A stretch of DNA of 64,000 bases from Petrolisthes cinctipes (GCA_033782935.1 JAWQEG010001550.1:62001-126000); one strand, 5' to 3'; counted from the first letter of the stretch, positions 52,418 to 63,027 are shown. Numbers and translations are program-made. The notes: generated by a model not told the origin, from the sequence alone.

Positions 52418-53918
52418 ATAGAATAATCTCTGCAGGGGAGTGAAGAAATTGATGTTAGTTTTTACCCCGACTACCCCCCTGTTTTTTTTTTACCCCGATT
52501 GACTATAGTGATCAACATATTGTCACGAGTCAGACATAATACTCGTGACGTAATTTGAATTACAGAGAGTTGGAAGATTCCATACTGGGAGTGTTCTGGA
52601 ATATTCCATTCATGAGACAAAGGAGACAGGAGTGGGTTAAGTTGGGGGTGCAGCTAGTTAATCTGCAGGTAGTCTTAATCCGCAGGTACCGGATTAGTAG
52701 CAAAAATAGACCAGGTAGAAAAAGGGAAAAAGGGTCATGGTTCAACTGAATTTGCCACATTCAGTCATATAGGTGTTCGTACATTAATTACAAATTGTAT
52801 TAATAATTATGCTACCAGGGTAACTATGGTATTGCAAATGATCGTGAAGTGGAGGGAGATTATCGGGAATTATTAGTACGCCATAGGTAAATTGAAATTG
52901 CATGTATAACTCAAGTATAAGTGGGTACAATGTAAATCGTAGCCAGTTAGGAAAAACGAACAAAGATAGGAGGAGTCAGTAGAAATTTTGAAATTTCAGC
53001 CTCCAGTCAAGAGGAAGAATTGGGGTCAGTTGGAACAGGACACACTCGAAGGAAGGAACACACTCGTATCGTCAGCTTCCCTTACCTAGATCAATCCTCC
53101 ACGTGTGCAGTGGGGAGTGATCAACGTAAACGCCGAATTCGTTGTATATTACGCGATTCACAAGGCTTTACAGTTGTATACTGACTAGTTGCATTGACGC
53201 TGGTTCAGTAACTAAATTAGGTGAGGGGGAAGCTGGAGCTTTGAAGAAAAATTACGAGTGTGTTGTGAGACTCTGAAGTGTGAGACATTAGAAAAATATT
53301 CCAACTTGCGTAACAATTGATAGAATTACTACAGTGTTAACGTAAGCTAGACTATCGTCACGCGAGCGAGAGCGAGAGGTAACGAGAGCGAGTAGCTAGT
53401 TAGCGTTGCGTGAGCGTGAGTTGTGTGTGTGTGTGTGTGTGAAATTTAATTTATTCATGTTGGCATACTGGAGTTGAATAAATATAGAAATTTGCAATTG
53501 GTTGTTTGAATGCACCAGTAGATTTGTTACCTATATAAATACACATATATCGGGAAGAACCCTTAACATAAATTATTATTATGTGCGTGGTGCTTGAGGC
53601 CTAAAACGGGGAATTAATCCCCGACTTTTTGTTCTTCGCTGCAGCCAACCAACGAGATCATAAATTAACAGGGCAAGGTAAGTTGTAATTGTCATATTAT
53701 AAATTACATTATCTATCATTCTCACATCACCGTCACACATATGAGGACCTATGATAGAATATATTACCCCAGCATGTTTTGTTTTTTTCCAATAATATAT
53801 TCTATCATAGGTCCTCATATGTTGATCACTATAGTCAATCGGGGTAAAAAAAAAACAGGGGGTAGTCGGGGTAAAAACTAACATCAATTTCTTCACTCCC
53901 CTGCAGAGATTATTCTAT
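52418..53918. mobile_element. Foldback MITE split by a solo LTR
   Basis: Left arm pieces 52418-52520 and 53743-53766 together are the inverse of the right arm 53793-53918, with a loop of 26 bp at 53767-53792. With the inserted LTR and one copy of its 5 bp duplication removed, the arms pair almost perfectly over about 127 bp. TA dinucleotides flank GAATAATC...GATTATTC at both ends. Confidence 0.9.
52521..53737 (+). mobile_element. Solo LTR, 1217 bp, with 5 bp target duplication
   Basis: Begins TGTCACGAGTC and ends CACCGTCACA, the TG...CA ends of LTRs. CATAT flanks it on both sides (52516-52520 and 53738-53742). No internal retrotransposon genes are present, consistent with LTR-LTR recombination. 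Orientation is assumed from the TG end. Confidence 0.85.
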
Positions 53919-54927
53919 AGGCGTCTTCTATTTATGCCACATCAACACTTGTCAGGCAACGTGGTTGCTCGAATCGTCGATTTCGCATGTTCTATTTACA
54001 CCAGGTAACCCTGTTCACCCCAACCCGGGTTGGTCGGAGGGCAACTCGGAGCAACCCATCTCGATAGCAGGGTTACGTGACTGTAGCCTATCTGGCAACT
54101 TTTATGGGTTGCTCATCAGCTGATCCTACATAAACAATAACTGGCAAGGCCTCTTACAGAAATATATATGACATTTTAGCATAATATGAGACGTTATCTT
54201 CAAAATACACAAAGGAAATATGATTTTGAAGTGGCATGAGTACCTTAATCAGTAGCATTTGAGGAAAATGTCTATTATTTTGTAAAACCAGCCAACTCAA
54301 CAGGATGGTGCTGGACTGAAGTACAGAAGAGTCCTGTGACTGCAGTTTTTCCTCGCAAATATCAGCCTGACATGTTATAGAAATTGTTGATTGAAATACT
54401 GGACACCAAAGTGTGGATAGAGTAACCAGGAAATATTATTGAAAGATGTGCCGCTTTTTTATATCTCTGATTTGTATTCCATTATTTTTATGATGAAATT
54501 ATAGGGTACCAGTGCATTTTCACCATGCTTGACCCACTAACTTAATTTAAAAGGCTCCACACACTGTTGTTTGTCCAAGTTAAGTCCCAGTAGGTTTACC
54601 AGGTTCCCTTAGCTTCCCTACTCCAGTCCAACACACACACACTACACAACATAAAACTGAATCAATTTAATAACTTAAAATTCTAGATACAGTATTCTCT
54701 TGTGACAATAAACCAGCAACTAGGGCCAGTATAAACCAGTACAGTACATAAAAATACAACACAAACTAGGGCCATTCAGAAGAAACTAGTATATATACAT
54801 ATTGCATCAAGGATGATATTTCTTTATTCACCGTCAGACTCGTGTTGCCTCGTGTTGCACTCTCTTTCTGTTTACCCCACAGTACCGTACAGTACATCAT
54901 GGCAATATGGTAGGGCATATACTCGTA
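53919..54927. other. Intergenic, no supported gene
   Basis: AT-rich sequence. An inverted-arm word GCAACCC occurs near 54050-54110. No ORF with a domain. Confidence 0.5.
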
Positions 54928-55148
54928 CAGCCACAATCAAATATCCAGCAACACTTTCCTTCCATCGTAGTAAATATCTTGATAATAAAGAACAACACAT
55001 GTAGGCTATGATTTTGCAGCACCTCATAATAATAATAATAATTGAGGGGGTTGAGTTGACATAAGGTGTTGTATGATTATATTTAGATATGATGCTGATT
55101 TATTTGCACGATGAAAGGAAAGTGTTGCTTGATATTTGATTATGGCTG
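54928..55148. mobile_element. MITE with about 40 bp inverted ends, copy 2
   Basis: CAGCCACAATCAAATATCCA at the left and ATTTGATTATGGCTG at the right, with TA on both sides (54926-54927 and 55149-55150). Interior matches copy 1, including GATTTTGCAGCACCTCATAA. Confidence 0.9.
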
Positions 55149-55199
55149 TACATAGAAATTGACATAACTATTATAGTCTACCAATCTCCATACAAAACG

Positions 55200-55205
55200 T
55201 TTATT
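55200..55205 (-). terminator. Candidate polyadenylation signal of the membrane glycoprotein gene
   Basis: AATAAA on the minus strand about 165 bp after the stop at 55371. Confidence 0.45.
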
Positions 55206-55370
55206 CTATTCTCGTTCAGTAATCAACCATGCAAATATCTATCCTCACAATGTAATCATTTACAACATCTTGACTGATCTATAAAATGACATTCCAGCAT
55301 AACACCTTCCTTCATGTAAAAGAAGAAAGAAAGCGACAATAAAGTGACAACTAAAGGCAATTATTTTTCA

Positions 55371-55627
55371 TTAATCTACAGACAGTTTGGGGGACGAAGG
55401 AGGAGAGCGACAACAGAGTGGTGGCCAGACGCAGAGTGGTGAGAGGTGAAGACTAAGGTCAATGTCCAAATACTGCGTCCAAAGCCAGGTTAATGACTCG
55501 ACCAATATCCCGGCCACAACCACCATCACAACTAACATCTTCATCACAGCCCTTGCTAGAGTAATGTTGTCCACTCTCCACCTGCTGCACTGCATCACTG
55601 TCTGAGTCGCATTTACATTTATAAGTC
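55371..55627 (-). CDS. Glycoprotein exon 8 (membrane segment and tail)
   Basis: 257 bp with stop TAA at 55371-55373. Acceptor TTTTTCCAG. Encodes the last extracellular residues, the hydrophobic segment and a tail with CVWPPLCCRSPPSSPK. Confidence 0.8.
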
Positions 55628-58231
55628 CTGGAAAAATTACGAATGTTTAGTTGGCTATTAATGGAAGTAGTATGATCAATAATGTAATACTGTACAGTTA
55701 GTTAATCACAGTCTTGGGGGTATTTAAGTATATATACGATAACCTCTCCTAAAATAGGTTGGTTTTGTATAACTTTGATCAATTAAACAGTTGGAATGGT
55801 GGGAATGGCACAGATACTGAATGCTGTATGATCCAAGACTCGCCGCCAATAGCCTATAGATATAGAATTATAAAATTTAGCATCATCTCACCAGTTCAAC
55901 ACATTTTAATATTATATGGACTAATTGCTGGATTTAGCCATGCATCTATAGCGTCTGCTGGCACACTGCAGGATAATTGGTGATAGGGTTGCAGAAGAGG
56001 AGTTTGTTCTCACTGAGTAACCTTTGAAGAGAGATCACGAAGAGGTGACATACAGTAAATGTAGACCTAGAGATAAAAGGTTTTGATTTGGGACTAAGGA
56101 GGCATCCAAACCATTGTAACACTGTGTACTTATCTGCAGGCAACACTCACCTGTACGACAAGGGTAGCTCACCCTGCCATAGTCACGACTACTGTACACA
56201 ATGAAGGTGAGATTAGGAAAATTAGGGATTTTCTGGGTACAGTTGATCTGGCTTGTTGTTACATTGCGATCCACGGTGGTGTCAGTCACCCTCATCCAGT
56301 CGGGTCCCACCTGTTGTATATGAAGAATATTAAGGAGCAACTGATTCCTCCAAACTATTCCAAGCAACAGAACACAAATTATTTTTGTTCATCTGGTCCT
56401 GTTTCCTGGCATACTTTGGAGAAATCAAGGCACTCCAATGTAACAAAAGTGAATTACCCCCTTAAGGACCTTGTGATCGTGTATGAGAATTGGAGGCTTC
56501 TGACTTCTTCTGATTATACCACGAAACAAGCTCCTTCCATATAGGTGGTGTTCCGTGGCAATATTTGAAGGACTCATTAACCTCCAATTTTCTTACTACA
56601 CCACGGGGTTCCCTTACAGGTATTACTTCATTTTGGTGTACTGGAGGGCTACTGATTCAGATTCCGCCAAACTATTAACAGGAAACTAAGTAACACCTTA
56701 GTATTTGAGTGTAGGATCTGTTTTGTAGCCTATATAGTTTGGGGAATCAATAACACTCCAATCCCAAAGAGCAGCAGGTGGTGTTGCCAGTTGTATGTCT
56801 AATGATTTAACCTTTTAATCAGAGCCACATCAGCACTGGTAAGGGGATATATAAGTTAGTATACTCTCTTGATAAAATTGAGGGCTACTGATTCCTCCAA
56901 CCATGCATGCCACGAAACAGATCCCCCATTAAAGTAACATTGAGATCTTCTGTTTCCTGGCATATATAGTTTGGAGGAATCAGTAGCCCTTCAGTTTCAT
57001 CACAAGAGAGAATCCATTTAATTACTACTGACCTGGATGAGGTAAGATCGTGGTGGTGGTGAGGTGGCAGTGGTGTTTTCATACAAGGTAGTCGTTTTGT
57101 CATCACTCGTGTTTTTCGTGCTACACTGCATATTCACCCAGTGGTTACCCAGTGTGTCGTTGGATGTGTAGCTCAGGTGTATCCAGGTACCTATTGAGTA
57201 GGCCACCTTAATGAGCCACGAGGTGTTGTGTGGCAGTGACCGAAAGCTGAGGTCATTCTGCATCACCTCCACATTTCCCTCCATTTCCGTCTTCGTTGTG
57301 TTTATCTTCATACCTAACCATGAGGACGGCACCTTGCGATAATCTGAAGGTTGGATTATAGGTATTAGTTATAGATGATCATTATTCTCCATCTTCACTT
57401 CCACTCCCTCCCTTCCAAGCCCTTCACCTCCTCCTTTACAACCCCTTCTCACCCTCCCTTCCAAGTCCACCTGATAGAGCCTCAGGAATTGTGTTGGTAA
57501 CATTGCAGCCCCCCCACCTTCCCCTTCTCGTAACTCACGCCCCCTCTTCCCCCCTTCTCTTAAGTCCCGCCCCCTTCCTCCTTTCACAATCACGAGGCCA
57601 ATCATCACAACTTATTGTCAATGTGTTTTTAACAAAGAATCTTTTTGAAATGAAGTGTTAGATAATTAAACGTTTGACAGCTTCCCTCTGTCTGTTCGTT
57701 AGCTGAGAAACTTTCCAGTAAGTAGGTTAAGTATACCATTTTCTAATTTACTACAAGCAGCTCTATTCACTCATTATATTAAAAACAATTATATGATAAT
57801 TATAAGAACGTGAAAACATTAGTCAGCACTTTGTCTGAGTTATCCACACATGTACTGAAACATAAAGGGATTTTCTCTAGATGGTAAATTTGAGGGGTAG
57901 CAAATCCTCCAATCCATGACACGAAACGACAGCTATTAAGTAACATTGAGGTGATATTTTTCCTGGCATAGTTTGGAGGAATCAGTAGCTCTCCATTTTA
58001 CCAAAAAGACAATTTCCCCTTAAGTTATATGTAAGAGACTGACCTGATATGGCGTCAGAAAACACCTCACCACAGCCTCCCTCAAGTTGCCTCACCTGGC
58101 ACGACAACTTGATGACATGGTAAGGGAAGCCAGACACACCTTGGGGACAATGTTGCTCTGCTACAAGATGTTGATGTCCTGAGATTTGCTGGTACACTCT
58201 CAGTAACTCTTGTCCAGCCTGCAAAAACAAT

Positions 58232-58320
<89 letters not shown>

Positions 58321-59105
58321 CCAGGTGTGTGTGTGTGTGTATGTGGTTCTGTTTGAATGTATATTAGTAAATGCATACTTATATGTGTGTGCGTGCCTAC
58401 TAACTTGTGAGTGTGTAGATGCGTTTGTCATAAAATAAGGGATAGAGGACAATGAATATGGGAGGGAGGGACGTAAGAGAAGAGAAGGTGAAGGGATTAT
58501 GGGACTATGTGAAGGGACGAGTGTATTATAGTGATGGGAATAATGAATGGGTGAAGGAGTGAAATAAACTGTTGAAAGTATAACATAACGATAGTAAGGA
58601 CTGAGATAAACTGTTGTAAATGTAAAATAATTATAATGAGTGAAATAAGCTGTTGAAAGTATAACATAATGATAGGAAGGAATAAGGAGTGAAATAAACT
58701 GTTGAAAGTATAACATAACGATAGTAAGGACTGAGATAAACTGTTGTAAATATAAAATAATTATAATGAGTGAAATAAGCTGTTGAAAGTATAACATAAT
58801 GATTGTAAGGACTAAGATAAGCTTTTGAAAGTACGGTATACAACATAGTAACTACAACAACAACAACAACATAGTAAGAATCGAGTGAGATAAGCTGTTG
58901 AAAATATAACATATAGCGATAGTAAGGAGCAAGATAAACTATTGAAAATATAACAACATAATGACCTGGAGGGTAATATTGATGGCAGTAAGTTGTGTTG
59001 AGTTAGTAGTAGTAGTAGTAGTAGTCCAAGGATTCTTAACACGACCACGATCACGGAGGCAGTTGAGTCTCAGAAACTCATTTATACTCCTGCGATTTCC
59101 ACCAC

Positions 59106-59184
<79 letters not shown>

Positions 59185-62100
59185 TATATTATTGTTTTTC
59201 CCCCAAGCTATCAACCTCCAAATGCTAAACCAAATTCTTCTCCTGAACCAAAATATTGCTAAAAAAAAAAAATAAGGGAGAACATTTAACTTTATAACTC
59301 ACAAAACAACATAAACATTCTAATCCTCATCATCCTCATCATCCTCATCATTACGACACCTAGATTTAATTAAGGGACCCTGTGATCGTGTATGAAAATT
59401 GTTGGAGGCTTCTGCAGATTCCTCCTGACTATGCCACGAAACAAGCTCCTTCAATGTATAGTTGGTGTTTTGAGACAATATTTGAAGGACGCTCTAAGCT
59501 CCAATTTTCTGAGTACATACATCACGGGGGTCCTTAAGAAATTATTTGATACGTGGATACTGCTATATAGATTGTAATTTTTTTTTTTTTTTAGGACTTT
59601 CTTAGGGCCTTTTATTAACACTGACCATCTTATTTTCAAGAGGTGAGGTGGTTCCTGACTTATGGACGAAAAATAATAAATAAAAGAAAAAAAAAACAAT
59701 GCAGAGATATGGATAGCAACGGGCCACACTCACCTTCACTCCATTTATAACCCATGTCATACCAACCCAACAATATTCTAAGTTCCCCCTCAAGTACTGG
59801 CATTCAACAACAAAACTGCTTCATTCACACTTAACGAAAAGAGTAAAATCAAAAACTGTTTCTAAAACCAGGTTCGAGTCCTCATATTGGCCCAATTGTT
59901 CCTGCAAATCTCTTGTACTCTTACCTATCATACACAAGCTCTCTTATTACATTCGCCCTGTGGTAGGGAGCTACGAATACCTCCCCAGTATCCCTGCTTG
60001 TCGTAAAAGACGACTAAAAGGGGCTTTCACTTCTCCAACTGTCCCTATTTTTTCATCTGTTACCTTTTGTGCATACTGTCCCACCTTTCAATCACTTTAA
60101 TTCTCCGGCGCCATATGACCTCGCTGTGGTGAATAAATAAATAAATCAAATCTTACTTATTTCTATATTAAATCATAAGGGGGAAGAAAGAACACTGCAA
60201 TGCCAGGAAGATTTTGCTTCACAAGAAAGGAGGAAACAGAGAGAATCGAGGGACAGAAACACCTTACTAAGAGAAACCAGGAAAGGTGAAACAACTGATG
60301 AGAGGAAAGAAATCGGCTCGAATCCAAATAGACTTTAAAAGCCATAAAATATTGCTTACACCTTTGCAGACATTTCCACCCCAAGGAGTCACTCATTTTT
60401 AATCCACGTTTTTCTTACACAATCACTCACCATAACGCATACAATAAACTTCTAAATTAAGATTTACCTGTCTAGTTTGCCCCTATTCATCCCCTCTCAT
60501 ACACCTTTGTCAACACTCTAGTTATTTCCTTTCCTTCCTTATCTCCATGTCATTTTCTCTTTGATATTAAGTGATTAAGGAGAAATTCTCTTGTTGGTGA
60601 ATTGGACGGTCTGTGATTCCTCCAAACTATATGCCAGGAAACAGACGACCTTAACGTTACTTTAATGAGGGATTTGTTATGTGGCATGATTTGGAGGAAG
60701 CAGTGGCCCACCAATTCAATCTCAAAATAATCTTCCATTAATTAACTCATACTACACCTGTCACGGATCACATTATTCCTTACCATATCAGTTCTACAAA
60801 CCTTTCAGCAAATCCATCTCTACTGTACTCTTGACTTTTTCATATCCATGCCACACCAAAGATTCACAAAACATATAGTAATCACTCCCTCATGCAATCT
60901 CTTTGTTCTAACCAGGGCTACTCTACTGTACAATCTTTATCAACAACCCAAAACAACTCCCACTACAGACAGCTTGAGGAACTTCAACAACAACAACAAC
61001 AACTCCCACTACAACAACGACAACAAAAACAACACAAGCCCACAAAGCCCAATGCAAGATTAAAATAAAGGGTCCTCACTTGGCCTGTAGTCAAAACCTA
61101 TTTTTCCTATAGGTGTGTAATTCTGAGATGCCTGCACCACTTCCAGTATGATCCCGGTGAAAGCACTGGTACCTGTAGGCATGAGTACCACCTCCAACTC
61201 CACCATCTTGTCCTTACAGATCTTCCACGGTTGTACTGACTCATGGTTGGGGGTTAGTGGCACAGTGATCGTCTGGCAGTGTTGTGGTTGCTGAGGGGAA
61301 GTCTGGCCAGCTGCTCTCTTACACTCTGCTGATTACACACACACACGTACAGTATACACACATCTTTTTGTTTGTTTGTTATTGGGACTTAACGCCTATC
61401 GACTTCGAAATGGTATACTTTTGGTACTGTATATAAATTGGGGTGCAATGTTTCCTCAAAAGTATGACAGGAAACAGTACCAGACAAACAAAAATAATGA
61501 TGATCTGTTGCTTGGAATAGTTTGGAGTAATTATTAAACTCCAGATTTACCAACAGTATATTATCCCCGTAATCGGCGTAAGGGGATAATATAGTACAAT
61601 GTTGTTGTTGGTAAATCTGGAACAACTTCTTCTTCTTCTTCAGCTTGTTCCCATTTCTATATGGGGTCGCTGTTCCTCGCTAGCATTTTCCATCTTGTTT
61701 TATCTCTTGCATGTTCCTCTCTAAGTCCCTTAGCCTCCAAATCCTAGCTCCCTCAGCTTGTCCCTCCACCTAAGCTTCGGTCTTCCTCTTCTTCTCCGTC
61801 CCTCAACTTGCGCTGTCATAACTCTCTTCCCAACATACTCATCTCCTCTTCTGATCACATGCCCATACCAATTTATTCTTCTTTCTTGCATCTTGGCACT
61901 TACTTCTGTAACTTTCACAGTTCCTCTGATATATTCATTTCTGATCTTATTCTTTCTCGTAACACCACACATCCACCTCAGCATTCTCATTTCAGCTACA
62001 TTTACCTTCTTTTCCTACACTTTCTTCAGAGGCCACGTTTCACTTCCATAGAGTAAGGATGGTCTCACAGCTGACTTATAGACCTTTCCCTTAAGTCTCG

Positions 62101-62679
62101 CGCTGATTTTCCTGTCACAGAGCACTCCTGAAAGCCCTCTCCAGGCATTCCACCCCGACCGGATGCGGTGATTTATTTTCACGTCCTCCAAACTATTGCA
62201 AGCAACAGAATATCATTATATTTATTAATTGGTCCTGTTACCTGACATATTTTGGAGGAATCATGACATTCCAGTGTGTATACTTAAAGTGTAGCCTATT
62301 ATCTACTTAAGGGGAGATTTTCTTGTTCGTAAATTAGAGGGCAACTGATTCCACCAAACTATTTCCTATACTAATATGAAAACTGTTTCGTTGGATAGTT
62401 TGGAGGAATCAGAGACCTTCCAATTAACCAAAAAGAGAATCTCCCCTTACGGCGATATAATTATTGTGATAGAGTGTGTGTATACGAGTGCACGTGGAGA
62501 TGTATTTTATGTGTGTGTGTTTGCTGTGAGTGTTGTGTTGTTATTGTGTGAGTCTTTCATCATAACTCTTCATGTTCCAAGTCACTGCTCAACTTACCCA
62601 TACTGGTGTCTGCTGCTGGTAACATGAAGGTGATGAGCAGAAGCAGGCCATTCACTGCTACCAAAGACTTGCTATTCAT
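55371..62679 (-). CDS. Unrecognised type I membrane glycoprotein, eight coding exons, 477 residues
   Basis: Coding exons on the minus strand: 62598-62679, 61080-61325, 59734-59796, 58966-59105, 58044-58218, 57033-57343, 56151-56310, 55371-55627. Phases match at every join (1434 nt). Residues 1-26 are a signal peptide (GLLLLITFMLPAA core). The extracellular part to about 418 has about 13 N-glycosylation sequons and around a dozen Cys. A hydrophobic segment at about 420-442 (MLVVMVVVAGILV) is followed by a short Cys/Pro/Ser-rich tail. I do not recognise the family. The second half (residues about 236-393) is rich in beta-like strands such as SWLIKVAYSIGTWIHLSY. A surface receptor or adhesion protein is possible but unproven. 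A 5' non-coding exon probably ends at the GTACGT donor near 63471. F1-F3 palindromes fill its introns. Confidence 0.75.
56151..56310 (-). CDS. Glycoprotein exon 7
   Basis: 160 bp. Acceptor ATACAACAG, donor CAG/GTGAGT. Encodes VGPDWMRVTDTTVDRNVTTS, INCTQ and YGRVSYPCRTG. An F3 palindrome starts 20 bp upstream of the acceptor. Confidence 0.8.
56330..56465. mobile_element. F3 palindromic repeat in glycoprotein intron 6
   Basis: TTAAGGAGCAACTGATTCC at the left and GTGAATTACCCCCTTAA at the right. The TTAA at 56462-56465 is also the left end of the next F2. Confidence 0.85.
56462..56617. mobile_element. F2 palindromic repeat, sharing TTAA with the F3 before it
   Basis: TTAAGGACCTTGTGATCGTG, core ATACCACGAAACAAGCTCC, right end CACGGGGTTCCCTTA. 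Confidence 0.87.
56627..56762. mobile_element. F1 palindromic repeat (decayed)
   Basis: GGAGGGCTACTGATTC and CCGCCAAACTATTAACAGG, with a worn right arm ending AACACTCCAATCCC. Confidence 0.65.
56839..57021. mobile_element. F1 palindromic repeat in glycoprotein intron 6
   Basis: Left TAAGGGGATATATAAG, core GATTCCTCCAACC; right CTGTTTCCTGGCATATATAG and GAATCCATTTAA. It ends 12 bp from the exon 6 donor. Confidence 0.85.
57033..57343 (-). CDS. Glycoprotein exon 6
   Basis: 311 bp. Encodes DYRKVPSSWLGMKINTTKTE, SLPHNTSWLIKVAYSIGTW, five N-glycosylation sequons and a Pro-rich PPPRSYLIQ end. Donor CAG/GTCAGT. Confidence 0.8.
57863..58023. mobile_element. F1 palindromic repeat in glycoprotein intron 5
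   Basis: TAAAGGGATTTTCTCTAG at the left and ACAATTTCCCCTTAA at the right, 20 bp from the exon 5 donor. Confidence 0.85.
58044..58218 (-). CDS. Glycoprotein exon 5
   Basis: Acceptor TTTTTGCAG, donor CAG/GTCAGT. Encodes AGQELLRVYQQISG, GFPYHVIKLSCQVRQ and GGCGEVFSDAIS. Confidence 0.78.
58236..58316. repeat. (CT)n microsatellite
   Basis: About 80 bp perfect dinucleotide tract in intron 4, 18 bp upstream (in gene direction) of exon 5. Confidence 0.97.
58555..58960. repeat. Minisatellite next to the exon 4 donor
   Basis: About eight units of 40-50 bp built on GAAATAAACTGTTGAAAGTA and TAACATAACGATAGTAAGG, with a longer period of about 135 bp. It stops about 6 bp from the exon 4 donor. Confidence 0.88.
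58966..59105 (-). CDS. Glycoprotein exon 4
   Basis: 140 bp. The acceptor is immediately preceded by a 73 bp (CT)n tract. Encodes NEFLRLNCLRDRGRVKNP, a (Thr)7 run from (ACT)n, and TAINITLQ. The donor CAG/GTCATT is weak and borders a minisatellite, but no other donor keeps the frame. Confidence 0.68.
59108..59180. repeat. (GA)n microsatellite forming the exon 4 polypyrimidine tract
   Basis: A perfect tract of about 73 bp. On the gene strand it is (CT)n and runs straight into the CAG acceptor of exon 4. Confidence 0.97.
59370..59537. mobile_element. F2 palindromic repeat in glycoprotein intron 3
   Basis: TTAAGGGACCCTGTGATCGTG at the left and CACGGGGGTCCTTAA at the right, a nearly complete copy with TTAA at both ends. 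Confidence 0.9.
59734..59796 (-). CDS. Glycoprotein exon 3 (63 bp micro-exon)
   Basis: Acceptor ATGCCAG, donor AAG/GTGAGT. Encodes LEGELRILLGWYDMGYKWSE. Too short to stand out as an ORF; supported by phase on both sides. Confidence 0.72.
59862..60150 (+). repeat. tRNA-derived SINE
   Basis: A B-box-like GGTTCGAGTCC at 59871-59881, then CCCTGCTTGTCGTAAAAGAC, GGCGCCATATGACCTCGCTG and an AATAAATAAATAAATC tail. The A box is not clear. Confidence 0.65.
60575..60741. mobile_element. F1 palindromic repeat in glycoprotein intron 2
   Basis: TTAAGGAGAAATTCTCTTG at the left and ATAATCTTCCATTAA at the right, cores in both arms. Confidence 0.87.
61080..61325 (-). CDS. Glycoprotein exon 2
   Basis: The acceptor is CAG at 61326-61327, or the CAG three bases upstream (NAGNAG-type choice, one residue difference). 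Encodes VQPWKICKDKMVELEVVLMP and ASQNYTPIGKIGFDYRP. Donor GTGAGG. Confidence 0.75.
61408..61573. mobile_element. F3 palindromic repeat in glycoprotein intron 1
   Basis: GTATACTTTTGGTAC at the left, core CAGGAAACAGTACCAG, centre AACAAAAATAATGATG, right CCAGATTTACCAACAG and a worn TTATCCCCGTAA end. Confidence 0.78.
61578..62287. mobile_element. F3 palindromic repeat interrupted by an RTE-like insertion
   Basis: 61578-61620 carries one F3 end (TAAGGGGATAATATAG ... TTGGTAAATCTGG). About 62176-62287 carries the rest (GTCCTCCAAACTATTGCAAG ... CTTAA). The RTE-like fragment lies between. Confidence 0.72.
61622..62170 (-). mobile_element. 5'-truncated RTE-like non-LTR insertion
   Basis: The minus-strand reading contains GWNAWRGLSGVLCDRKISAR, KGKVYKSAVRPSLLYGSETW, then MRMLRWMCGVTRKNKIRNEY, RINWYGHVIRRGDEYVGKRV and GRRRRGRPKLRWRDKLREL. 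It has one in-frame TAG near 62018. It ends in a (GAA)n tail at about 61626-61641, typical of RTE elements. Confidence 0.87.
62307..62450. mobile_element. F1 palindromic repeat in glycoprotein intron 1
   Basis: TTAAGGGGAGATTTTCTTG at the left and GAGAATCTCCCCTTA at the right. Confidence 0.87.
62598..62679 (-). CDS. Glycoprotein exon 1 (signal peptide)
   Basis: The exon opens at 62684 after ATATTCCAG and the ATG at 62679 is its first. Encodes MNSKSLVAVN then GLLLLITFMLPAADTSM. Donor GTAAGT, phase 1. Confidence 0.78.
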
Positions 62680-62706
62680 TTCCACTGGAATATAATGTAC
62701 AACATG

Positions 62707-62885
62707 TTAAGGGACCCTGTGATCATGTAGCCTATATCCGAGATCTGCATGGTGGCTTCTGATTCCTCCAGACTACGGCACGAAGCCAAGCTCCTTCAGT
62801 GTAGCCTATATTTGATGTTTCGTAGCAATGTTTGAAGGACTCACTAACCTCTAACATTCTGACTATATCACGGAGGTCCTTTTAA
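62707..62885. mobile_element. F2 palindromic repeat upstream of glycoprotein exon 1
   Basis: TTAAGGGACCCTGTGATCATG at the left. The right end ATCACGGAGGTCCTTTTAA shares TTAA (62882-62885) with the next F1. Confidence 0.87.
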
Positions 62886-63027
62886 GGGAAGATTACCTTA
62901 TCGGTGAATTGGAAGGCTACTGATCCCTCCTAACTATATGCCAGGGAACAGATGTCCTCAATGGTACTAATAAGGGATCTGTTGTTTGGTGGCATAGTTT
63001 GGAGGAACAAGAAAATATTCCCCTTAA
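62882..63027. mobile_element. F1 palindromic repeat abutting an F2
   Basis: TTAAGGGAAGATTACCTTA at the left and AATATTCCCCTTAA at the right. Confidence 0.87.

Noticed and set aside
58231..59275. Several ORFs of 80-188 residues ending in Arg-Glu or Leu-Ser runs
   Set aside because: They are translations of (CT)n/(GA)n tracts and of the 58555-58960 minisatellite.
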